DNA of 64,000 nt. Source: Bacteroidaceae bacterium. Lineage in GTDB: Bacteria; Bacteroidota; Bacteroidia; Bacteroidales; Bacteroidaceae. This document shows positions 52,640 to 61,900 of this stretch, in pieces (the first letter of the stretch is position 1; every line of letters begins with the position of its first letter). The notes under the pieces were generated by a model that had not been told where the DNA came from, did not search any database, and saw nothing but the letters and a program-made list of their open reading frames with translations. The translations under genes and the position numbers were made by a program. The stretch spans positions 1 to 64,000 of the forward strand of contig JAFZGA010000016.1 in assembly GCA_017555585.1 (NCBI GenBank). Direction: 5' to 3'.

Positions 52640-54078
52640 ATTTCCACTATCTCATCAAACATCTCTCTCCACCCCATCTCTTTGGCATGACCTATTTTAA
52701 GTCCATAGAACCTTGTACCCTGACGGCGGTACTCTGCAAGACGCTTGCGTTGAGCGATGCCGCACATGGGTATTATGAAATCCGTACACCACAGCACATC
52801 GGCCGACGCGTACTCACCCTTGGCGAGCAAAGAGAACACCTCATCCATCATTTTCACGGCATTGGTGTCACCTGCCGACTTTTGCCTGAAGAAATCGAGC
52901 AGTGCAGTACGGTTGCACTTTACATCAATTGGCTGTGCAGCTACAGAAAAGGAGACTAAAAAGAGGTTGCGCCGTTGACGTTCGGCAATGAGCAACAGTT
53001 TCATCATCAACGAGTTCACCACAAGTTCCGGCTGGCCACTCATGCTGCCCGAGCGATCCACACACACAATCATGGGACCTTTGAGCCTTGCCGGTCTGCG
53101 GTTCAGGTTCCTCGCAGGCTTCAGCATCTCACTCTTGTGGCGAAAACTCTGCAGGCTGTTGGTTGCATATCTGTACAGAAAGACATCGTACAGCACGTCA
53201 TCACCACACAGTGCACACTCGAAAGGCAACATTGAACGTATGTCCTGTCCAAGCCTCACTCCAAGGATATCACTCTTTGAGGCATGCTCCAGCTTCATTC
53301 CGCCGCCATACGCTACAGACATGCGTTCCGTGCCGTCATCATCGGCAATGCGGCCCATAAGGTTTGCAATGCGCTCAAGCTGCGGATATCTTTTCTGCAC
53401 CTTGACAACGCGCAGATATTGCTCAAAGACAAGAGTATTCCACTGCCCTCCCATCATACCCCATGCTTGGAAGAACATCTCCTTTTCAACATCATTCCTT
53501 TTAAGATACTCGGGAATTGATTCAAGATTCTGTTTTAGAGTTCTGCTGTTACGTTCACGTATCTCATCAACATCGTGCCGTTGCTGCTCCTGCCTACGGC
53601 GGTCAAAGGCCTTGCTCCAGTCTTCGATCATCTTTTTCCAGACCTCATCATCGGCAAGCCCGCCCTCGTTACCGAACTTCTCCCTATAGTAACGCTCGTC
53701 AAAACCAAACTGCCGGAATTCGTCACTTATCTCGGAGAGCAGCCGTCTCCATCCGTCGCGTTTCTTACGTTCGCTCCACAAGAGTGCATTCTTCATACCC
53801 TGCAGCTGCCCTTGCGCACATGAGTTCCTGAACTTCTCGCGTGTGACAATCTGTTTAATGAATGCAAGCATATTATCATAGAACACACGTGCCTTAACAT
53901 CATCACTCAACACACTGTATATGACAAATGGGTCACTCATCACCTCATAAAGATAATTCTCGAGAAGGTCTGTGAGGTGTTGGCCGCTCCTGTCGGGCAG
54001 GATACCGGTCTTCACAAAAGCATCAAGAATATTGACATAGTGCCACCCTTCGGCATAATTTTCACTTATATCAGCCAT
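52636..54078 (-). CDS. viaA: ViaA-like von Willebrand factor A domain protein
   Basis: A 480-residue cytoplasmic protein. The N-terminal two thirds are helical and charged; the C-terminal VWA domain begins near 320 with the metal site DRSGSMSG and continues with a FSVAAQPID strand and WCTDFIIP. ViaA is the partner of the MoxR ATPase RavA, and the pair has been linked in Escherichia coli to metal/respiratory-complex and lysine-decarboxylase functions. Here the start ATG (54078) overlaps the ravA end by 8 bases, the same gene order as in enterobacteria. A GTG at 54090 is an alternative start. The last codons lie in the terminator shared with hisS. Confidence 0.88.
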   Translation of the reverse strand: MADISENYAEGWHYVNILDAFVKTGILPDRSGQHLTDLLENYLYEVMSDPFVIYSVLSDDVKARVFYDNMLAFIKQIVTREKFRNSCAQGQLQGMKNALLWSERKKRDGWRRLLSEISDEFRQFGFDERYYREKFGNEGGLADDEVWKKMIEDWSKAFDRRRQEQQRHDVDEIRERNSRTLKQNLESIPEYLKRNDVEKEMFFQAWGMMGGQWNTLVFEQYLRVVKVQKRYPQLERIANLMGRIADDDGTERMSVAYGGGMKLEHASKSDILGVRLGQDIRSMLPFECALCGDDVLYDVFLYRYATNSLQSFRHKSEMLKPARNLNRRPARLKGPMIVCVDRSGSMSGQPELVVNSLMMKLLLIAERQRRNLFLVSFSVAAQPIDVKCNRTALLDFFRQKSAGDTNAVKMMDEVFSLLAKGEYASADVLWCTDFIIPMCGIAQRKRLAEYRRQGTRFYGLKIGHAKEMGWREMFDEIVEI

Positions 54079-55627
54079 AGAGCAACTCACTTATATCCGC
54101 CCTTGTCAGGGCAATCTGTTTCATTATTCCACTTGCAACAGTACGCATATGCTCCACATCGGCAGGAGCTATGAAGATATTGTCGGCAAGAGAGCTGTTC
54201 ATACCGTTCAACGCCGTTGCTATCTGCTCAACTTCGGTCTCATAGTCATACCCATCGGCATCAAAGAGATTGCCCTGTCTGCTATTCAGTGCCGCCATTT
54301 CACTTGCCGTATAACGCTCCAGTTCGCAGCGTACGCCGTTGACATACAGGAATTCGCGGTCACGCATTAGCCTAACCTTCTCGCCTTCATTGTAGCTTGT
54401 AGCGCCAAAAGCCCTGATGCGTTGCTTGACTGTGTCGGTAGAATCCGTGTACAAATGCCCTGACGCGGAAGTACGCTCCGTAATATGCGGCAGACGGTGA
54501 AAATCGGAAGCGAAGATATACGTGTTACCTGTGTTGTAGGTACTTAGCCTGTAGTAGAAATCGTCGAAGAGGATGAGGTTGGCATCCTCGGGGCGCGGCT
54601 GCATCTTTGACTCTGCCAATGCCGCCGCAGCACGTTTCAGTCGCACAGTCTTTTCAACACGTTGCTGCAACAGGGCATGGCGTCTGTTCACAGCTGCAAA
54701 CAATGAATCAATTACCGCCTCACGTACTACCCCACACTCGGAGGGCTCATTCCACAGACAATATGCCAGCACTGCAACATCCGACAGGTTGGCCACACTA
54801 CGCCCATGCACAAAAGCCGATGCCCTCAACAGGTTCACGGCCTTTTTCCAACGGCGGTCACTCACATATATGCTGTAGACAGCCCCGCTCTCCTTGTCCG
54901 TGATGTTCCTCAAACGCTCACGTATGTAAAGGATACTCTCCTTGACGCTGTCGTCTACACCAACCGCAGCAATCTCCTTTCGCCAACTGTCATATTCGGC
55001 AGCGGTTATCTGCAACGGCTCCAGTTTTGTCAGGCTGTGCACCTCATCAGTATCAAAAATCATTGAAAAGAAGGCATTATTGTCCTTTACGCCATGCGAT
55101 ACGTAACGCACAAGGAACCTGTCCCACAGGGCATCGAGCCCCTCGCCCTCGGCAGGCAGCTCATTACTTGCCGCCACCAACAGCTTTAAAGGCAGTTCCA
55201 CCTCGCTGTTTCCATTACGGAAAACCTTCTCATTCAGGGCTGTAAGCAGCGTGTTATGGATAGCAGGCCCCGCTTTCCATATCTCGTCTAGAAAGACGAC
55301 ATCGGCGGTTGGCAGATACCCGTCAATGACACGTTCATAGGTATCATTCTCCTTAAGTTTGCTTATGCTCACAGGACCAAAGATATCGTCGGGTGTACTG
55401 AAACGTGACATAAGGTACTCAAAAGAGCGCGCACCGGCAAAGGCATCCTTCAGCCTGCGCGCAACCATACTCTTTGCCACTCCCGGAGGGCCAAGAAGAA
55501 TCATACTCTCGCCTGCCAATGCAGCCAAAATTCCCAAACGCAGCTCGGTCTCCTTCTCATACACACCACGGCCTATCTCGCCAAGCAATTCCAATATTCT
55601 ATCCTTAATACCCATTTTTACATTCAT
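54071..55627 (-). CDS. ravA: RavA-like MoxR-family AAA+ ATPase
   Basis: A 518-residue hexameric ATPase. It has Walker A GPPGVAKSM near 42, the FEYLMSRFSTPDDIFGPVSI signature of MoxR/RavA (key part SRFSTPDDIFGP), Walker B VVFLDEIWKAGP, and sensor 1 LLVAASNELP, then a helical lid and a divergent C-terminal region in the place of the E. coli LARA domain. It works with the VWA partner encoded next to it. A promoter (55635-55665) ends only about 8 bases before the ATG at 55627, so the message may be leaderless or start at Met5 (55615). Confidence 0.9.
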   Translation of the reverse strand: MNVKMGIKDRILELLGEIGRGVYEKETELRLGILAALAGESMILLGPPGVAKSMVARRLKDAFAGARSFEYLMSRFSTPDDIFGPVSISKLKENDTYERVIDGYLPTADVVFLDEIWKAGPAIHNTLLTALNEKVFRNGNSEVELPLKLLVAASNELPAEGEGLDALWDRFLVRYVSHGVKDNNAFFSMIFDTDEVHSLTKLEPLQITAAEYDSWRKEIAAVGVDDSVKESILYIRERLRNITDKESGAVYSIYVSDRRWKKAVNLLRASAFVHGRSVANLSDVAVLAYCLWNEPSECGVVREAVIDSLFAAVNRRHALLQQRVEKTVRLKRAAAALAESKMQPRPEDANLILFDDFYYRLSTYNTGNTYIFASDFHRLPHITERTSASGHLYTDSTDTVKQRIRAFGATSYNEGEKVRLMRDREFLYVNGVRCELERYTASEMAALNSRQGNLFDADGYDYETEVEQIATALNGMNSSLADNIFIAPADVEHMRTVASGIMKQIALTRADISELLYG

Positions 55628-55634
55628 ATTTGCG

Positions 55635-55665
55635 CGAAGATAGCAAATAGTTGCACAAAATCAAA
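55635..55665 (-). promoter_or_regulatory. Promoter of the ravA-viaA operon
   Basis: On the minus strand TTTG (55662-55665), 19 bases, then TATCTTCG (55635-55642), the same variant -7 box as the tRNA-Arg promoter. The start codon follows at only 8 bases. Confidence 0.6.
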
Positions 55666-55725
55666 CGGCACAAAGATGCGGAGCCTACAAAAAACACCTC
55701 TTATATAAAAATAAGCAGAATTTAT

Positions 55726-55756
55726 TTTGTCAACAATTCGGTTTACACTATTTTTG
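55726..55756 (+). promoter_or_regulatory. Bacteroides-type promoter of pta-ackA
   Basis: TTTG (55726-55729), exactly 19 bases, then TATTTTTG (55749-55756), both perfect. The leader before pta is about 68 bases. Confidence 0.78.
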
Positions 55757-55830
55757 CATATAGTATGCCTGCGTGATAGCACTCCACAGACATAAAAAAC
55801 AGAATTTCACAAAATTAAATTATTTATACT

Positions 55831-56841
55831 ATGGATGTTATTAAAAGTTTGATTGAGCGCGCTCAACAGAACAAGCAGCGCATCGTTCTCCCCGAAGGTA
55901 CAGAGGAGCGTACACTCAAGGCTGCCGACAAAGCTATCGCTGACGGCATTGCAGAGGTTATTCTTATTGCGAACCGCGAAGAGGTTCTCGCTCTTGCTGA
56001 AAAGAACGATCTTACCAACATTGAGAAGGCTACTATCATCGACCCTAACAACAACCCTGATGCAGAGAAGTATGCAAACTTGCTTTTCGAATTGCGTAAG
56101 TCAAAGGGTATGACAATGGAGGATGCACAGAAACTCGTATGCAACCCATTGTATCTCGGTTGCCTTATCATCAAGAATGGCGATGCTGACGGCCAGGTAG
56201 CAGGTGCTCTCAACACAACAGGTAATGTACTCCGCCCTGCATTGCAGATTATCAAGACTACTCCGGGTATCTCTTGTGTTAGCGGCGCCATGATGCTTAT
56301 CACAAATGCAAAGGAGTATGGCGAGGATGGTGTTCTTTTTGTTGCTGACGTTGCCGTTACTCCACAGCCTGATGCAAACCAGCTTTCACAGATTGCTGTA
56401 TGTACTGCACAGACAGCAAAGGCTATCGGTGGTTTTGAGGAGCCACGCGTTGCCATGTTGAGTTTCTCTACAAAGGGGTCTGCAAAGCACGAAATGGTAG
56501 ACAAGGTGACAGAGGCTACAAAGCTTGCTCACGAGCTTGACCCAGAGTTGTCACTCGACGGCGAATTGCAGGCTGACGCAGCACTTGTTCCATTCGTAGG
56601 ACAGAGCAAGGCTCCAGGTTCAAAGGTTGCAGGTAAGGCTAATGTACTAGTATTCCCTGACCTTGGCGCAGGTAACATCGGTTACAAGCTCGTTCAGCGT
56701 TTGGGTAATGCAGAGGCTATCGGTCCAGTACTCCAGGGTATCGCTCGTCCTGTGAACGACCTTTCACGCGGTTGTTCTGTAGAGGATGTTTATATGATGA
56801 TTGCAATCACTGCAAACCAGGCTATTGCTGCAAAGAAATAA
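55831..56841 (+). CDS. pta: Phosphate acetyltransferase
   Basis: A 336-residue short-form Pta that converts acetyl-CoA and phosphate to acetyl phosphate, the first step of acetate formation. It contains RIVLPEGTEERTLKAADKA at the start, the GLVAGALNTTGNVLRPALQII-type substrate segment (here AGALNTTGNVLRP near 130), SFSTKGSAKHEMVDKV near 212 and the end region NPLIFPDLGAGNIGYKLVQRL-type (VFPDLGAGNIGYK). It lacks the large regulatory N-terminus of the E. coli enzyme. It is followed 30 bases later by ackA in the same operon. Confidence 0.97.
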   Translation: MDVIKSLIERAQQNKQRIVLPEGTEERTLKAADKAIADGIAEVILIANREEVLALAEKNDLTNIEKATIIDPNNNPDAEKYANLLFELRKSKGMTMEDAQKLVCNPLYLGCLIIKNGDADGQVAGALNTTGNVLRPALQIIKTTPGISCVSGAMMLITNAKEYGEDGVLFVADVAVTPQPDANQLSQIAVCTAQTAKAIGGFEEPRVAMLSFSTKGSAKHEMVDKVTEATKLAHELDPELSLDGELQADAALVPFVGQSKAPGSKVAGKANVLVFPDLGAGNIGYKLVQRLGNAEAIGPVLQGIARPVNDLSRGCSVEDVYMMIAITANQAIAAKK

Positions 56842-56871
56842 TTAAACAACAAATAAACACAAATATACGAT

Positions 56872-58077
56872 ATGATAATATTAGTATTGAACTGTGGTAG
56901 TTCATCAATCAAATATCAGTTGATTGACATTGAGGCAAAGAACGTTCTTGCAAAGGGTGGTATTGAAAAGATTGGTCTTGAAGGCTCATTCATCAAGTTC
57001 AACCTCCCAAACGGTGAGAAGGAGACAATCTTCGCATCTATTCCAGAGCACACAATTGGTGTACGCTTGATTTTTGATATCCTTACAAGCGAAAAATTCG
57101 GTGCCGTAAATTCTATTGACGAAATTGACGCTGTAGGTCACCGTATGGTACATGGTGGTGAGAAGTTCAGCGCATCGACACTGCTGACCGACGAGGTTCT
57201 TGAGGTATTCGAGGCTTGCAACGACCTTGCACCACTCCACAACCCGGCAAACCTAAAGGGTGTAAATGCCGTTAAGGAGGTTGCTCCCGATATGCCACAG
57301 GTTGGTGTATTCGACACAGCATTCCACCAGACAATGCCTGACTACGCATATATGTATGCTCTCCCATACGAGCTTTATGAGAACTACGGCGTACGTCGCT
57401 ACGGTTTCCACGGAACATCACACCGTTATATCACAAAGCGTGCACTCGAGATGCTCAACATGCCTGCAGAGGGCAGCAAGATCATTACTTGCCACATTGG
57501 TAACGGTGCTTCTATCGCTGCAGTAAAGGATGGCAAGAGCGTTGACACATCAATGGGTATGACTCCGCTTGCCGGTCTCATGATGGGTACCCGCAGTGGC
57601 GATGTTGACCCAGGTGCTTTCCCATATATCATGGACAAGACAGGACTTGACATGCAGGGTGTAATCGACATGCTCAACAAGAAGTCGGGTGTTGCAGGTA
57701 TCACAGGCATTTCATCGGATATGCGCGAGGTGAAGGCTGCTGCCGACGAGGGCAACAAGCGCGCCCAGCTTTCAAACACAATGAACTTCTACCGCATCAA
57801 GAAGTACATCGGCGCATATGCTGCTGCCATGGGCGGTGTTGACGTAATCATCTTCGCAGGTGGTGTAGGTGAAAACCAGCAGGATTGCCGCGAGGCTGCA
57901 CTCGAAGGTCTTGAATTCCTCGGCGTCAAGCTCGACAAGGAGGTAAACAACAAGATGCGTGGTGAAGAGGCTGTACTTTCTACTCCTGATTCAAAAGTCA
58001 AGGTATTACTTGTTCCAACAGACGAGGAGATGATGATCGCCAGCGACACATACGAGATTGTAAAAGGATTGAAATAA
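56872..58077 (+). CDS. ackA: Acetate kinase
   Basis: A 401-residue enzyme that makes acetate and ATP from acetyl phosphate. The start MIILVLNCGSSSIKYQLID, the catalytic segment VFDTAFHQTMP (near 145), FHGTSHRYI, CHIGNGASIAAV (near 205) and GMTPLAGLMMGTRSGDVDP are intact. With pta it forms the main substrate-level phosphorylation route to acetate. Codon use is strongly biased, as expected for a highly expressed gene. A perfect stem terminator follows. Confidence 0.97.
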   Translation: MIILVLNCGSSSIKYQLIDIEAKNVLAKGGIEKIGLEGSFIKFNLPNGEKETIFASIPEHTIGVRLIFDILTSEKFGAVNSIDEIDAVGHRMVHGGEKFSASTLLTDEVLEVFEACNDLAPLHNPANLKGVNAVKEVAPDMPQVGVFDTAFHQTMPDYAYMYALPYELYENYGVRRYGFHGTSHRYITKRALEMLNMPAEGSKIITCHIGNGASIAAVKDGKSVDTSMGMTPLAGLMMGTRSGDVDPGAFPYIMDKTGLDMQGVIDMLNKKSGVAGITGISSDMREVKAAADEGNKRAQLSNTMNFYRIKKYIGAYAAAMGGVDVIIFAGGVGENQQDCREAALEGLEFLGVKLDKEVNNKMRGEEAVLSTPDSKVKVLLVPTDEEMMIASDTYEIVKGLK

Positions 58078-58095
58078 TTATCCATTATAAATCCA

Positions 58096-58130
58096 AAAGA
58101 AAGGCTTCACTAAAAGTGAAGCCTTTCTTT
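58096..58130. terminator. Bidirectional terminator after ackA
   Basis: A 15-bp perfect stem (58096-58110 with 58116-58130), loop TAAAA, with A/T runs on both ends, between convergent ackA and a lipoprotein gene. Confidence 0.85.
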
Positions 58131-58148
58131 ATGGAATGAAGTTGTATT

Positions 58149-58994
58149 TTACTGAACCGAAGCCTCTGTAGCATTCTCCTGCGAGCGCTGTTGGCTCTTG
58201 ATAAGGAAATCGAGCGAACGCTGCGCCTCATCGCGCATGGAACGTGCCTCCTCAACCATTTTCAACAGATTGGAAAGTTCAATGACACGTTTGATTGCCT
58301 TTGCATCATCGTCACGCAACATATATTCATATTTTCCCTGTTCACCAGAGATGTTCACCTTGACCGGATCTGTTGCCGAAGCTATGAAATCCATCACGCC
58401 ATCATCGGCACCATAACGATAATCACGACGCTCATTATACACACCAAGATACCAATACGATCTCGAAGAAAATGGATTTTCACAGATTACGAAGCTCTCT
58501 CCCGAAGAGACCTTCAATGTCTTGTGGGAAATCTTTGCACCACGATAGTATGATGCAAGATAGGCATCACCGTTCTCCTTGACACTTGCACGAAGGAAGC
58601 TGTTGAACGGATTCAGTGCTATAGCCTGTGAAGGAACTGTATAATAGCCCATATCCTGATACTGTGCGTCCTTGTTGAATGTGAATCCTGTAACAAGAGA
58701 ATCACGACGCTCCACAAGCATGTCGTACATTCCTGTAAAATATTCTACATCGCGCTGCTTCTCCTTGAGCATAACCTCACGACGCAATATTTCGGCCTCA
58801 CGACGTGTCTTGTAAGCCTTAGGATATGTCATTGAGATACTGTCAATAAGTATTCTTGCACTATTGTACTCATCGGCGGCATACAGTTCCTGTGCTTCGG
58901 CAAGCAAGAGACGTGCCGGTTCTTCAATGGATTTTTCACATGAAAAAAGAGTAAATGTTGCCGTCAACAGCAAAAGCAGATGTAGTTTTTTCAT
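58149..58994 (-). CDS. Lipoprotein with coiled-coil segments, function unknown
   Basis: A 281-residue lipoprotein with signal MKKLHLLLLLTATFTLF and lipobox FSC. The first part (residues 25-75) is TPR-like (LLAEAQELYAADEYNSARILIDSI), followed by a coiled coil (AEILRREVMLKEKQRDVEYF, near 75), a beta-rich middle (GYYTVPSQAIALNPFNS; SYWYLGVYNERRDYRYGADDG) and a second coiled coil at the C-terminus. The pattern is seen in conserved Bacteroidales proteins, but no function is known to me. ATG 58994 was chosen over 59012. A well-spaced promoter lies at 59042-59073. Confidence 0.75.
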   Translation of the reverse strand: MKKLHLLLLLTATFTLFSCEKSIEEPARLLLAEAQELYAADEYNSARILIDSISMTYPKAYKTRREAEILRREVMLKEKQRDVEYFTGMYDMLVERRDSLVTGFTFNKDAQYQDMGYYTVPSQAIALNPFNSFLRASVKENGDAYLASYYRGAKISHKTLKVSSGESFVICENPFSSRSYWYLGVYNERRDYRYGADDGVMDFIASATDPVKVNISGEQGKYEYMLRDDDAKAIKRVIELSNLLKMVEEARSMRDEAQRSLDFLIKSQQRSQENATEASVQ

Positions 58995-59041
58995 TGCATT
59001 AATGTTTTTCATCAGGCATGACAGTTATTGGACATGCATTG

Positions 59042-59073
59042 CAAAAATACATTATTTATCAATACTCGTCAAA
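59042..59073 (-). promoter_or_regulatory. Bacteroides-type promoter of the coiled-coil lipoprotein gene
   Basis: On the minus strand TTTG (59070-59073), 20 bases, then TATTTTTG (59042-59049); both boxes match consensus. Confidence 0.7.
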
Positions 59074-59189
59074 AAAGGCAGACTATTTTTAATATTACAT
59101 CGATAAATGAACTGTTTTTAATCAACGGCTTTTCATAATCACACGAAAATAAGTATCTTTACAGACGAAACAGCAGATTAGAACAACTT

Positions 59190-60626
59190 ATGTATAAACC
59201 CACCCGAGAAGAACTTTGCAACTTTCTCGACACACCTATATTCCGTAAGATTTCGGAAACAGCCGACAGCTTAGGCATGGAGTGCTATGTTGTCGGAGGC
59301 TATGTACGTGACATATTCCTGCAACGCCCATCGACAGACATTGATGTTGTTGTCGTTGGCAAAGGAATTGAAATGGCACGTGCTTTCAGTAAAAGGCTCG
59401 GACGAGGAGCACACCTTTCGGTGTTCGCGAACTACGGCACAGCACAGGTAAAATACCACGAACACGAGATAGAGTTCGTAGGCGCACGCAAGGAGAGCTA
59501 CAGCCACGACTCACGCAATCCCATAGTCGAGGACGGCACACTCGAAGATGACCAGAACCGTCGCGACTTCACTATAAATGCAATGGCAATATGCCTGAAC
59601 AAGGAGCGGTTCGGCGAACTCGTTGACCCGTTTGACGGTATGCTCGACCTTGAGGACCGCATAATCAGCACTCCACTTGAACCGGGAATAACATTCAGCG
59701 ACGACCCGCTACGCATGATGCGTTGCGTACGTTTCGCTACACAGCTCAACTTCTACATCGAGGACGAGACATTCGAGGCTCTTTGCGAGAATAAGGAAAG
59801 AATAAGAATAATCTCGCGAGAGAGAATAAACGACGAACTGAACAAGATAATGATGTCACCAGTGCCATCAAAAGGTTTTATTGAGCTTGACCGTTGCGGA
59901 TTACTTGAGATAATATTTCCACAACTCACAGCAATGCAAGGTATTGAGACTAAAAACGGGTACAGCCACAAGGAGATGTTCTACCACACCCTTGAGGTAC
60001 TCGACAACGTTGCCCAAAAGACCGATAACCTATGGCTACGTTGGGCGGCACTGTTGCATGACATCGGTAAGCCAAAGACAAAACGTTGGGACCCTGTAAT
60101 GAAATGGACATTCCATAACCATAACATAGTCGGTGAGAAGATGGTGAACAGACTGTTCCGCGACTACAAGATGCCACAGAATGAAAAAATGAAATATGTG
60201 GCAAAGCTGGTATCGCTGCACATGCGCCCCATAGCCATTGCCGATGATGAAGTCACCGACTCTGCTGTACGACGTTTGCTGTTTGACGCAGGTGACGACA
60301 TTGACGACCTGATGATACTATGCGAAGCCGATATAACATCAAAGAACGAGACACGCAAGAAGCAGTTCCTTAACAACTTCCAGATTGTACGTCAGAAGCT
60401 CAAGGATATAGAGGAGAAAGACCGAGTGCGTAACTTCCAGCCACCGGTGAACGGAGAGGAGATAATGCGTATATTCGGTCTGGAACCATGCGCGGCTGTA
60501 GGACAACTGAAGAGCGCAGTAAAAGATGCTATACTTGACGGAGTCATACCAAATGAATATGAGGCGGCATTGGCGCACATAATGAAGCTTGCCGAAAAAA
60601 TGGGATTGACAATTAAGGAAAAATAA
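59190..60626 (+). CDS. cca: tRNA nucleotidyltransferase (CCA-adding type) with HD domain
   Basis: A 478-residue enzyme. The N-terminal class II nucleotidyltransferase head shows GGYVRDIFLQRPSTDIDVVVVG near residue 37 (key parts GGYVRD and DIDVVV) and RRDFTINAMA near 130, the metal and nucleotide sites of CCA-adding and poly(A) polymerases. A helical body follows, then an HD phosphohydrolase domain (LLHDIGKPKTKRW near 290; HNHNIVG). It should complete tRNA 3' ends, which is needed here because the tRNA-Arg gene lacks an encoded CCA. It ends 2 bases before the TolC-like gene. Confidence 0.93.
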   Translation: MYKPTREELCNFLDTPIFRKISETADSLGMECYVVGGYVRDIFLQRPSTDIDVVVVGKGIEMARAFSKRLGRGAHLSVFANYGTAQVKYHEHEIEFVGARKESYSHDSRNPIVEDGTLEDDQNRRDFTINAMAICLNKERFGELVDPFDGMLDLEDRIISTPLEPGITFSDDPLRMMRCVRFATQLNFYIEDETFEALCENKERIRIISRERINDELNKIMMSPVPSKGFIELDRCGLLEIIFPQLTAMQGIETKNGYSHKEMFYHTLEVLDNVAQKTDNLWLRWAALLHDIGKPKTKRWDPVMKWTFHNHNIVGEKMVNRLFRDYKMPQNEKMKYVAKLVSLHMRPIAIADDEVTDSAVRRLLFDAGDDIDDLMILCEADITSKNETRKKQFLNNFQIVRQKLKDIEEKDRVRNFQPPVNGEEIMRIFGLEPCAAVGQLKSAVKDAILDGVIPNEYEAALAHIMKLAEKMGLTIKEK

Positions 60627-60628
60627 AT

Positions 60629-61876
60629 ATGAAAAGAGTACTTTTTTTAACGGCAATAATACTGTCATTGCAAACAGTAGCAGCGCAGGATATATCGTAC
60701 AAAGAATATATGGAACGCGTGCTGAAGGACAACATTGCCTTGACAGCCAAAAGCCTTGACCTTGACATTGCCGACGCAACAGCAGAAAGCTCAAAGGTGT
60801 TCAACGACCCTACCCTCGCTGTCTCATACACAAACAACGAGGACTGGAGCAAAGGATTGGGACAAGGCATAGAGGTAGAACTTGGCAAGACATTCACTTT
60901 CGGTGTACGTCGTGAGCGCATGAACATGGCAGACAGCGAGCGCAAGCAAGCCATTGCACTATTGGAGGAGTACATGCGTAATTTCCGTGCCGAAGCCACA
61001 ATTGCCTACCTTGAACATCTGCGTGCCGGAATGATACACGACGAAGCTGTCGAAGTATATAACGGTTTAAGCGAAGTTGCCACAAACGACAGCATCAGAT
61101 TCATCAAAGGCGACATTGCCGAGAGCGATTGGCTGGAGAGTCGCATGGCACAGGGTGTGGCACGCAATGCCGTACTTGAAGCCGAAGCCGAGCTATGCAA
61201 CACAGCCATAACTATGGGCTACTATATGAACAGCCTCTGCGGAGCCGAGAATCTGAGAGGAACAGGTACACTTGAAATCAGCGGTCAGCCGGCACCAATC
61301 CAGGAGTACATAGACAATGCGCTTGAAAGACGACCGGACATCATTGTAGCACTTGAACGTGCCGACATGGCAAAGGCTAAGGCAAGGTTCAACAAGGCAC
61401 AGCGCCGTCCTGAGCTCGACGTGAACATAGGCGCGACATACAATATCTCAAACCCGGACTTCACGACCCTAAAAGCCGGTATTGCCGTTCCATTGAAGTT
61501 TTCAAGCCTGAACAAAGGAGCAAGAATAGCTGATGAGACAGCAACATACCAGGCAGAGATTGAGGTGAGCGAAGCACGTCTGCTGGTTGAGACCGAGGTA
61601 ATGCAAGCATACCGCAGTTTCGGATTCATATCAAAACAGGCCGAGACATTCTCATCGGAAATGCTCAACGACATGCGCAAGGTGGTAGAGAACAAGAGAA
61701 AGGCATACGAACTTGGAGAGATACCATTCCTCGACTACCTGATTGTACAACGCAATGAGAACGAGATGCGCCATCAGTACATCAACGCCCTTTTCAACAA
61801 AGCCGTTGCATGGGTTGAACTGCAACGTTCCACAGGACTTGATTTGCAGTACGGCACAAAAGTAATCAAGGAATAA
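60629..61876 (+). CDS. TolC-family outer-membrane protein
   Basis: A 415-residue protein with signal peptide MKRVLFLTAIILSLQTVAAQ and long heptad-rich helices characteristic of the TolC/OEP family, including the paired repeats (about 25-200 and 215-410; PELDVNIGATYNISNPDFTTL is a membrane-strand-like stretch). TolC proteins form a trimeric channel across the outer membrane for efflux pumps or metal exporters. No RND pump or adaptor gene is adjacent, so the partner is unknown; the arrangement resembles CzcC-like proteins. It is 2 bases downstream of cca and presumably co-transcribed. Confidence 0.88.
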   Translation: MKRVLFLTAIILSLQTVAAQDISYKEYMERVLKDNIALTAKSLDLDIADATAESSKVFNDPTLAVSYTNNEDWSKGLGQGIEVELGKTFTFGVRRERMNMADSERKQAIALLEEYMRNFRAEATIAYLEHLRAGMIHDEAVEVYNGLSEVATNDSIRFIKGDIAESDWLESRMAQGVARNAVLEAEAELCNTAITMGYYMNSLCGAENLRGTGTLEISGQPAPIQEYIDNALERRPDIIVALERADMAKAKARFNKAQRRPELDVNIGATYNISNPDFTTLKAGIAVPLKFSSLNKGARIADETATYQAEIEVSEARLLVETEVMQAYRSFGFISKQAETFSSEMLNDMRKVVENKRKAYELGEIPFLDYLIVQRNENEMRHQYINALFNKAVAWVELQRSTGLDLQYGTKVIKE

Positions 61877-61878
61877 AA

Positions 61879-61900
61879 AAAGAGGTCGTCAGACCTCTTT
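61879..61900. terminator. Terminator between the TolC-like gene and lpxH
   Basis: A 9-bp perfect stem AAAGAGGTC/GACCTCTTT with loop GTCA, starting 3 bases after the TolC-like stop. It overlaps the last codons of the convergent lpxH gene. Confidence 0.7.
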
